Shown here in pieces: positions 1 to 6,094 of a DNA stretch of 16,845 bases. The position numbers were made by a program, and so were the translations under genes. Position 1 is the stretch's first letter, and each line of letters opens with the position of its first letter. Source of the DNA: an uncultured Collinsella sp. (GTDB taxonomy: Bacteria; Actinomycetota; Coriobacteriia; Coriobacteriales; Coriobacteriaceae). The stretch is taken from contig CABRIF010000051.1 of the NCBI GenBank assembly GCA_902470925.1, forward strand, positions 1 to 16,845, written 5' to 3'. The notes below the pieces were generated by a model, which made no database searches, was not told the DNA's origin, and saw only the letters and a list, made by a program, of their open reading frames with translations.

Positions 1-24
1 CTCGGAGATGTGTATAAGAGACAG
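1..24 (+). other. Nextera/Tn5 sequencing adapter remnant
   Basis: Bases 6-24 read AGATGTGTATAAGAGACAG, the 19-bp Tn5 mosaic end used in Illumina Nextera libraries. The preceding CTCGG matches the end of the Nextera read-2 adapter. This is not genomic DNA. It marks the end of the contig, and it is why kdpA is cut here. True sequence begins at about base 25. Confidence 0.95.
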
Positions 25-687
25 GGTCCCGTCGGCGTCCTGCTTGACCGCCACGGGCTCCATGAGCTCGGCGGTCTGCGCGGGCTGGAAGTTCGACACC
101 ACGCCGCCGGCGGCCAGCGCGATCGCCAGCACCAGGTTGAGCGGCAGCAGCACGTAGATCACGACGCGAGACAGATCGACCCAAAACGACCCGAGCCCCT
201 CGCGCTTCACCTGGCGAAAGCCGCGGATGAGCGCGAACATGACCGAAATGCCGGTGGCCGCCGACACGAAGTTCTGGACGGTGAGGCCCGCCAGCTGCGT
301 GAGGTAGGACAAGGTGGTCTCGCCCGAATAGGCCTGCCAGTTGGTGTTCGTCACGAACGAGACGGCCGTGTTGAACGACAGGTCCCAGGACACGCCGCCC
401 AATCCCTCGGGGTTGGGCGGCAGCACGCCTTGCAGCAGCTGCAACGCGATGAGGACCACCAGGCCGATGCCGCTGAACGCCAGCACGCAGACCAGGTAGC
501 GCTTCCAGCCCATCTGCTCGGTGGCGTCGATGTGCAGCAGGCGGAACAGGCCGCGCTCGACCGGAGCGAGCACGGGGGTGAGAAACGTGCGCTCGCCGTC
601 CATCACGTGCGCCATGAACCGCCCCAGCGGGATGGCCAGCGCAACGAGCACGGCGAGGTACAGCACATACTGAATGACGGTGCTCAT
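25..687 (-). CDS. kdpA: Potassium-transporting ATPase subunit KdpA, N-terminal part (truncated by contig end)
   Basis: KdpA is the K+-selective channel-like subunit of the KdpFABC P-type ATPase in the inner membrane. The first 221 codons are present, reading leftwards from ATG at 685-687, and run in frame to the adapter junction. The protein starts MSTVIQYVLYLAVLVALAIP, a first membrane helix. Further hydrophobic segments lie near residues 65-85, 135-155 and 175-197. Residues 111-121 read FVTNTNWQAYS, which matches the first selectivity-filter loop of KdpA (the TNTNWQ motif). The family is usually about 560-590 residues, so roughly 60% is missing, and kdpB and kdpC should lie beyond the edge. 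The start is 6 bp after the kdpF stop. An AGGAG lies inside the kdpF end, rather far from the ATG (about 16 nt), which suggests translational coupling to kdpF. Confidence 0.95.
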
Positions 688-693
688 GGTACT

Positions 694-780
694 TTACGAG
701 TCACTCCTCATGAGGATATAGATGTAGTAGATCAACAGCCCGATGCATACGGCCCCGATGATGGGGATCAAGACATCCAT
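694..780 (-). CDS. kdpF: Small membrane peptide KdpF, K+-transporting ATPase
   Basis: This is a 28-residue single-span peptide that starts MDVLIPIIGAVCIGLLIYYI and ends in a short polar, charged tail (MRSDS). KdpF is a stabilising lipid-like subunit of the KdpFABC complex and is normally about 25-30 residues, so it is easily missed by gene callers. The identification rests on size, one hydrophobic helix and the position directly before kdpA on the same strand. A GAAGGAGC Shine-Dalgarno sequence lies just upstream of the ATG. It is the first gene of the kdpFABC operon and is transcribed away from kdpDE. Confidence 0.88.
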   Translation of the reverse strand: MDVLIPIIGAVCIGLLIYYIYILMRSDS

Positions 781-1069
781 TCCAGCTCCTTCCAGACGAA
801 TCGATACCGGCCCCGCGGGCGCGGCGGCAGCCGATGCGGCCACGGCGCGCCCGAAGACGCTACGTACAGTAAACGCCGTTTGGGATTAAGGCGGCATGAG
901 GGTCTGGGTGACGGGCATTAAGATGAGATAAAGATGGCGCGGCGGGACGGGCGCATATGCCAGAATAGCTGTGAAAACAATCGGGCAGCGCCCCTGCGGG
1001 CACCCCGAACCGGACACGTGCACGCACCGGTTGGCACCGCAGGCGCACAGCCGCAACGACAGGAGACAC
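781..1069. promoter_or_regulatory. Divergent kdpFABC / kdpDE intergenic region
   Basis: This 289-bp region separates the two divergent kdp transcription units and must hold both promoters. The clearest signal is a pair of 11-bp tandem half-sites at 917-927 (ATTAAGATGAG) and 928-938 (ATAAAGATGGC), with a third ATTAAG at 885-890. OmpR/PhoB-type regulators such as KdpE bind direct repeats with about this pitch. On the minus strand a weak -10-like TACTGT (866-871) would place the repeats about 60-80 bp upstream of the kdpF transcript start, close to where KdpE acts in Escherichia coli. No convincing -35 was seen for either direction. The operator role is inference. Confidence 0.5.
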
Positions 1070-3808
1070 ATGGCGCGAGACGAAGAACGCCGGGCCGACC
1101 CCGACCGCCTGCTGCGGGCGATCGAGCGCGACCGGGACCTCAAGGCATCGGGAGAGGGCGCGGCCTGCCGCGGACACCTCAAGATCTTCTTCGGTTACGC
1201 CGCGGGCGTGGGCAAGACCTACGCCATGCTCACCGCCGCCCAGGCGGCGCGCCGCCGCGGGATCGACGTGGTGGCCGGCTACATCGAGCCGCACGAGCGC
1301 CCGCAAACCGCCGAGCTCGCCTGCGGCCTGGAGAGCATCGCGCCGCGCACGATCGACCACAACGGCATCAAGCTCTCCGAGTTCGACCTCGACGCCGCCA
1401 TTGCGCGGCGGCCGCGCCTGATCTTGGTGGACGAGCTCGCCCACACCAACGCCCCGGGCTGCCGCCATGCCAAGCGCTACCAGGACGTGGAGGAGCTGCT
1501 GCGCGCCGGCATCGACGTTTACACCACGGTGAACGTCCAGCATATCGAGAGCCTGAACGACATGGTGGCGGGCATCACCGGCATCATCGTGCACGAGCGC
1601 ATCCCCGACCGCATCTTCGACGACGCCGACCAGGTGGAGCTCGTGGATATCGAGCCGGCCGACCTGCTGGAGCGCATGCGCGCGGGCCTGGTGTACCGCA
1701 CCCAGCAGGCCGAGCGCGCCCAGGAGAACTTCTTCACCGAGGCCAACCTCACGGCCCTGCGCGAGATCGCCCTGCGCCGCTGCGCGGACCGCACCGGCCG
1801 GCTCACCGAGGCCGCCCGCGTGATGGAGAACCGCGGCTTCTACACCAGCGAGCACATCTTGGTGTGCGTCTCGCCCGCCCCCACCAACCCGCGCATCGTG
1901 CGCACCGCCGCCCGCATGGCCCGCGCCTTCCGCGGCCAGCTCACGGCCCTGTTCGTGGAAAGCCCGCGCACGCAGGGCATGAGCGAGGAGGACCGGGCGC
2001 GCCTGAAGGAGAACATGGGGCTGGCCGAACAGCTCGGCGCGCACGTCGAGACCGTCTACGGCGATGACGTCGCGTTCCAGATCGCCGAGTTCGCGCGGCT
2101 GTCGGGCATCTCCAAGATCGTCATGGGACGCACCGGTGAGCTGCGGGCCCGCCGCGCCCTGTTCGGGCGCAAGTCGCTCATCGAGCAGCTCATCGCGATC
2201 GCCCCGAACCTGGACATCTACATCATCCCCGACCATATCAGCGCGCACACCCTGGCACGAGCCAGCGAGCGGCGCCCGCCGCTGCTGATGCCGAGCAGGC
2301 GCGACGTGCTGCGCACCCTCGGCCTCTCGGCGCTGGCCACCGCCATCGGCATCAGCTTCCGCTACGCCGACCTCACCGAGTCGAGCATCATCTCCCTCTA
2401 CATCCTCACCGCCCTGCTCACCGCCATCACCACCGAGGGACGCCTGTGCACCCTGCTGTCCAGCGTGCTGTCGGTGGTGCTCTACAACTTCTGCTTCGTG
2501 GCGCCGGTGCTCACGCTGGAGAGCTTCGACAGCACCTACCTCATCACGTTCGGCATCATGTTCGTCACCGCCATGGTGGCCTCCGAGCTCACCTCCCGCA
2601 TCACCGACAACGCGCGCGCCTCGGCCAAAAACGCCTTCCGCACCCGCGTGCTGCTGGAAACCAACCAGCTGCTGCAGCAGGCCCGCGGCATCGAGGCGCA
2701 GGCACGGGTCACCATGAGCCAGCTCATCAAGCTGCTCCGCTGCGACGTGGTGTTCTACCCGGCCGAGAACGGCCAGCTCGGCAGCCCGATCACGCAGCCG
2801 GCCGGAACCCAGCCGGCCGCGCCCGAGCTCACGAGCGCCTACGAGCGCGCCGTGGCGACCTGGGCGTTCACCAACAACAAGCACGCCGGCGCCACCACCA
2901 CGACCCTGCCCGAGGCGCGCTGCCTGTACCTGGCGGTGCGGACGGGCAACGAGGTCTACGGCGTGGTGGGCCTGGCGCTGGCGGGCCGCAGCCTGGAGGC
3001 GTTCGAGAATTCCATCGTGCTGTCCATCGTGGGCGAGGCGGCGCTAGCGCTGCAGAGCGAGCGCGCGGCCCAAGAGCGCGAGCAGGCCGCCGTGGTGGCC
3101 AAAAACGAGCAGCTGCGCGCCAACCTGCTGCGCTCGATCGGGCACGACCTGCGCACGCCGCTCACCTCCATCTCGGGCGCGGCGGGCATCCTGCGCGACG
3201 ACGCCGGCCAGCTCGACGCCGAGAAGCGCCGCGAGCTTGCCGGCGCAATCTTCGACGACTCGCTCTGGCTGATCGACACGGTCGAGAACCTGCTGGCCGT
3301 CACGCGCATTGAGGACGGGACCGCGCACCTGAAGCTCACCTCCGAGCTCATGGACGAGGTCATCGCCGCCGCGGTGCACCACGTGAGCCGCGAGGCGGGT
3401 GCCCATGAGGTTGCGATCGAGCACACCGACGAGATCCTGCTCGTGCGCATCGATGTGCACCTGATTATGCAGGTGCTCACCAACCTGCTGGTCAACGCCT
3501 TCAAATACACGCCCGACGGCTCGCATATCACCGTGGGCGCGCACCGGCGCGGCGTGATGGTGGCCGTGCGCGTGGCCGACGATGGCCCGGGCGTGGCCGA
3601 TGCGGACAAGCCGCGCATCTTCGAGCGCTTCTACACCGGCGCCGGCGACCAGCCCGTGGATGCGCACCGCAGCTTCGGCCTCGGCCTTTCGCTGTGCCGC
3701 TCCATCGTGGAGGCCCATGGCGGTATCATCGATGTCGCCGACAACCAACCGCACGGGGCCGTCTTCACCTTCACGCTCCCGGCCGAGGAGGTAGAGATCC
3801 ATGAGTGA
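1070..3808 (+). CDS. kdpD: Osmosensitive K+ channel / sensor histidine kinase KdpD
   Basis: KdpD is the membrane sensor kinase that senses low K+ and phosphorylates KdpE. The protein has 912 residues (family about 890-900). Domains in order: an N-terminal KdpD domain with a Walker-A-like GYAAGVGKT (42-50); a universal-stress-protein-like domain (about 262-386, with VMGRTGELRARRALFG); four closely spaced membrane helices (about 414-510); a GAF-like region; a dimerisation/phosphoacceptor domain with His692 in GHDLRTPLTS; and an ATPase domain with an N box near 805-815 (NLLVNAFKY), G1 DDGPG (837-841) and G2 FGLGLSL (869-875). The chosen ATG at 1070 has AGGAG 4 nt upstream. An in-frame GTG at 971 would add 33 residues unlike the family. 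The gene overlaps kdpE by 8 bp and is divergent from kdpFA. Confidence 0.96.
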   Translation: MARDEERRADPDRLLRAIERDRDLKASGEGAACRGHLKIFFGYAAGVGKTYAMLTAAQAARRRGIDVVAGYIEPHERPQTAELACGLESIAPRTIDHNGIKLSEFDLDAAIARRPRLILVDELAHTNAPGCRHAKRYQDVEELLRAGIDVYTTVNVQHIESLNDMVAGITGIIVHERIPDRIFDDADQVELVDIEPADLLERMRAGLVYRTQQAERAQENFFTEANLTALREIALRRCADRTGRLTEAARVMENRGFYTSEHILVCVSPAPTNPRIVRTAARMARAFRGQLTALFVESPRTQGMSEEDRARLKENMGLAEQLGAHVETVYGDDVAFQIAEFARLSGISKIVMGRTGELRARRALFGRKSLIEQLIAIAPNLDIYIIPDHISAHTLARASERRPPLLMPSRRDVLRTLGLSALATAIGISFRYADLTESSIISLYILTALLTAITTEGRLCTLLSSVLSVVLYNFCFVAPVLTLESFDSTYLITFGIMFVTAMVASELTSRITDNARASAKNAFRTRVLLETNQLLQQARGIEAQARVTMSQLIKLLRCDVVFYPAENGQLGSPITQPAGTQPAAPELTSAYERAVATWAFTNNKHAGATTTTLPEARCLYLAVRTGNEVYGVVGLALAGRSLEAFENSIVLSIVGEAALALQSERAAQEREQAAVVAKNEQLRANLLRSIGHDLRTPLTSISGAAGILRDDAGQLDAEKRRELAGAIFDDSLWLIDTVENLLAVTRIEDGTAHLKLTSELMDEVIAAAVHHVSREAGAHEVAIEHTDEILLVRIDVHLIMQVLTNLLVNAFKYTPDGSHITVGAHRRGVMVAVRVADDGPGVADADKPRIFERFYTGAGDQPVDAHRSFGLGLSLCRSIVEAHGGIIDVADNQPHGAVFTFTLPAEEVEIHE

Positions 3809-4625
3809 CATCGAGATGGGCGACGCACGCAGCGGCGCGGGCGGGACTGCGGGCTGCGTCGCTGGCTGCGTCAACAACGTGGGCGGAGCCGCTAGCGGGA
3901 CTGCGGGCGGCGCCGCAATCGCGAACGCCGCCGAGGGCGCGCAGGTGCTGGTGGTGGAGGACGACCGCGCGGTGCGCAACCTCGTGGCCACCGCGCTCGA
4001 GATGCACGGCTACCGGGTGCAGGCGGCCGAGGCGGGCGCTGCCGCCATTCTTGAGGCGGCCTCGAAGACCCCCGATCTCGTGATGCTCGATCTAGGGCTG
4101 CCCGACATCGACGGCGCGGAGGTAATCGCCAAGATCCGCAGCTGGTCGGCCGTGCCGATCATCGTCATCTCGGCGCGCACCGAGGACGCCGACAAAATCG
4201 GCGCGCTCGACGCCGGCGCCGACGACTACCTCACCAAGCCGTTCTCGGTCGAGGAGCTGCTGGCGCGCGTGCGCGCAAGCCTCAGGCGCTCGCGCATGGC
4301 GGCACCGGAAGCCGCCGCGTCGAGCCGGTTCGAGAACGGGCCGCTCGCCATCGACTTCGCCGCCGGCTGCGCCTGGCTGGACGGCGACGAGCTGCACCTC
4401 ACCCCCATCGAGTACAAGCTGCTGGTGCTGCTGGCCAAAAACGTGGGCAAGGTGCTCACCCACACCTTCATCACGCGCGAGATCTGGGGCACCTCCTGGG
4501 ACAGCGACATCGCGAGCCTGCGCGTGTTCATGCGGACGCTGCGCAAGAAGGTCGAGCACGACCCCTCGCACCCCGTCCTGATTCAAACCCACGTGGGCGT
4601 GGGATACCGCATGCAGCGCCTGTGA
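3801..4625 (+). CDS. kdpE: Response regulator KdpE (OmpR/PhoB family) with N-terminal extension
   Basis: KdpE is the DNA-binding partner of KdpD and activates kdpFABC. The protein has 274 residues, against about 225-230 in the family. The receiver domain runs from about 47 to 162, with the acidic triad E53/D54/D55, phosphoacceptor D97 (VMLDLGLPDIDG), S124 and K146 (LTKPFS). A winged-helix domain follows at about 177-274 (LTPIEYKLL, TREIWG, LRKKVEHDP, GVGYRM). Residues 1-46 are an Ala/Gly/Ser/Thr-rich extension with two Gly-Cys-Val motifs (18-20 and 22-24), absent from typical KdpE. The ATG overlaps the kdpD end and has GAGGAGGTAGAG upstream, which supports this start and makes the extension likely to be translated. 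It probably binds the repeats between kdpF and kdpD. Confidence 0.95.
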   Translation: MSDIEMGDARSGAGGTAGCVAGCVNNVGGAASGTAGGAAIANAAEGAQVLVVEDDRAVRNLVATALEMHGYRVQAAEAGAAAILEAASKTPDLVMLDLGLPDIDGAEVIAKIRSWSAVPIIVISARTEDADKIGALDAGADDYLTKPFSVEELLARVRASLRRSRMAAPEAAASSRFENGPLAIDFAAGCAWLDGDELHLTPIEYKLLVLLAKNVGKVLTHTFITREIWGTSWDSDIASLRVFMRTLRKKVEHDPSHPVLIQTHVGVGYRMQRL

Positions 4626-4718
4626 CGGCCCTGGCGCCGGGGCGGCCCGCACCGCGCCGGCAACAATCCACCGGCTCGGCGTGAACGACCCGGACCGGGT
4701 TGCGCCGCGGTGTCCCGC
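4626..4718. other. Convergent kdpE / pfk intergenic gap
   Basis: This 93-bp GC-rich gap lies between the convergent kdpE and phosphofructokinase stops. It contains small GC-rich inverted segments, for example CCCGG-A-CCGGG at about 4689-4699. No stem followed by a T-run was found, so I do not call an intrinsic terminator for either gene. Confidence 0.4.
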
Positions 4719-5801
4719 CTACGCCTCGTCGCCGAAGGAGATTCCGAGCGCGCGGGCCTCGCGCACCAGGTCGCCATCCACGTCCACGTATTTGAGCTTG
4801 CCGGCAACCTCGGCCAGCGGCACGCGGCACATCCTGCCGGCGCGCTGGGCCACCATGAAGCCGCCGTCGCCCTCCAAACAGCCGAGAGCCGCCTCCACGC
4901 CGCACTGCGTGGCGAACACGCGGTCCTGCGCATCGGGCTGGCCGCCGCGCTGGGTGTGGCCGGGGATCGCCACGCGCGTCTCGCGGCCCGACAGGCGCTC
5001 GACCTCGCGTGCGATGTCGTACACGATCGAGGGGGACGTGCGCGCCGCCACCTTCTTCTTGTACGCCTTCTTGGGCAGCGCCGCATCCTCGCGCGAGATC
5101 GCCCCTTCCGCCACCACGATGATCGTGAAGCGGGCTCCCAGGTCCATCCGATGCTCGATCGCGGCGATCACGTTGTCCATCTCGTAGGGGATCTCGGGGA
5201 TCAGGCACACGTCGGCCCCGCCCGCCACCGCGGCATACAGCGGGATCCAGCCCACCCTGTGCCCCATGATCTCGATCACGAACACGCGCCCATGGCTGCT
5301 GGCGGTGGTGTGGATGTCGTCGATGCACTTGGTGGCGACCTCGACCGCGCTCGTGAAGCCGAAGGTCAGATCGGTGCCGAAGGTGTCGTTGTCGATCGTC
5401 TTGGGCAGCGCGATCACGCGCAGACCCTCCTCGCGCAGACGGTTGGCCGTCTTGGTGGAGCCGTTGCCGCCCAGCATGAACAGGCAGTCGAGCTTGAGGT
5501 CGCGGTAGGTGGCCACCATCGCCGGAACCTTCTCCACGCCATCGGCCTCGGGCGTATCGAGGCGCTTGAAGGGCGTGCGGCTCGTTCCCAGGATGGTGCC
5601 GCCGCGGGTGAGGATGCCGCTGAAATCCGCCGGGGACATGCGGCGGTACCGGCGGTAGATGAGCCCCTGGTAGCCGTCCTCGAACCCAAAGATCTCCACC
5701 GGCTCTGCGCTGCGGGCGTGCAGGGTCTTGACGATGCCGCGCATCGTGGCGTTGAGCGCTTGGCAGTCGCCGCCGCTCGTCAACAGGCCGATCCTCAACA
5801 T
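4719..5801 (-). CDS. pfkA: 6-phosphofructokinase (PfkA family, probably ATP-dependent)
   Basis: This enzyme phosphorylates fructose 6-phosphate to fructose 1,6-bisphosphate, the committed step of glycolysis, in the cytoplasm. The protein has 360 residues. Motifs: TSGGDCQALNA (8-18) for the phosphate donor, GGNGS (111-115), LPKTIDND (132-139) with catalytic aspartates 137 and 139, MGH (179-181), IPEIPY (201-206) and PGHTQRGG for the sugar phosphate. The residue after GGN is Gly (position 104 in E. coli numbering), which usually marks ATP use. Lys134, the equivalent of E. coli position 124, also occurs in PPi enzymes and in some ATP enzymes. The start MLRIGLL was chosen because GGAGGACCC precedes the ATG; a longer frame to 5900 adds 33 non-family residues. 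It is a single gene, convergent with kdpE and divergent from ppk. Confidence 0.93.
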   Translation of the reverse strand: MLRIGLLTSGGDCQALNATMRGIVKTLHARSAEPVEIFGFEDGYQGLIYRRYRRMSPADFSGILTRGGTILGTSRTPFKRLDTPEADGVEKVPAMVATYRDLKLDCLFMLGGNGSTKTANRLREEGLRVIALPKTIDNDTFGTDLTFGFTSAVEVATKCIDDIHTTASSHGRVFVIEIMGHRVGWIPLYAAVAGGADVCLIPEIPYEMDNVIAAIEHRMDLGARFTIIVVAEGAISREDAALPKKAYKKKVAARTSPSIVYDIAREVERLSGRETRVAIPGHTQRGGQPDAQDRVFATQCGVEAALGCLEGDGGFMVAQRAGRMCRVPLAEVAGKLKYVDVDGDLVREARALGISFGDEA

Positions 5802-6094
5802 GGGTCCTCCTCGGTAGTCGGCGCCGCGCGGACCCGCACAGCGCCCCTTGCCCGGCGCCCGCGACAGGCGCCGTCCGTACGCAGGACAGTGTACGCCCAC
5901 CTCCGCAGCACCGCCACCCCCTTCACGCAGCGCTTACCTCCCCTTGCCCGCACCCGGCCCGCGCAAGCGCTCTGTAAAGAGTTCATCACGAAACGGCTGA
6001 GGCCGCGCCCGCCGGCGTCCTGGAACGGTATCGTTACAGATATTCATGCGTCCACGCCCGAAGCAGCCGGACGCGAGGGCGCAAAGGAGAGCTC
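5802..6094. promoter_or_regulatory. Divergent pfkA / ppk intergenic region
   Basis: This 293-bp region must carry promoters for both flanking genes. An inverted pair TCTGTAA (5971-5977) and TTACAGA (6034-6040) frames the segment nearest ppk. An AT-richer patch with GATATT (6039-6044) could serve as a -10 for ppk, about 50 nt before its ATG. No good -35 was found. A clear Shine-Dalgarno AAAGGAGAG precedes ppk, and GAGGAGG precedes pfkA on the other strand. The promoter assignments are tentative. Confidence 0.35.

Noticed and set aside
1..24. Tn5-type transposon end in the genome
   Set aside because: It matches the engineered 19-bp mosaic end plus Nextera adapter bases exactly at the window edge, which is a library artefact.
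971..1069. GTG at 971 as the kdpD start
   Set aside because: The added 33 residues do not look like KdpD, and the ATG at 1070 has a good AGGAG at the right distance.
860..2884. Long minus-strand open frame of 674 codons opposite kdpD
   Set aside because: It is antisense to a clearly conserved KdpD, is rich in His, Arg, Gly and Ala as expected from GC-rich shadow frames, and shows no domain.
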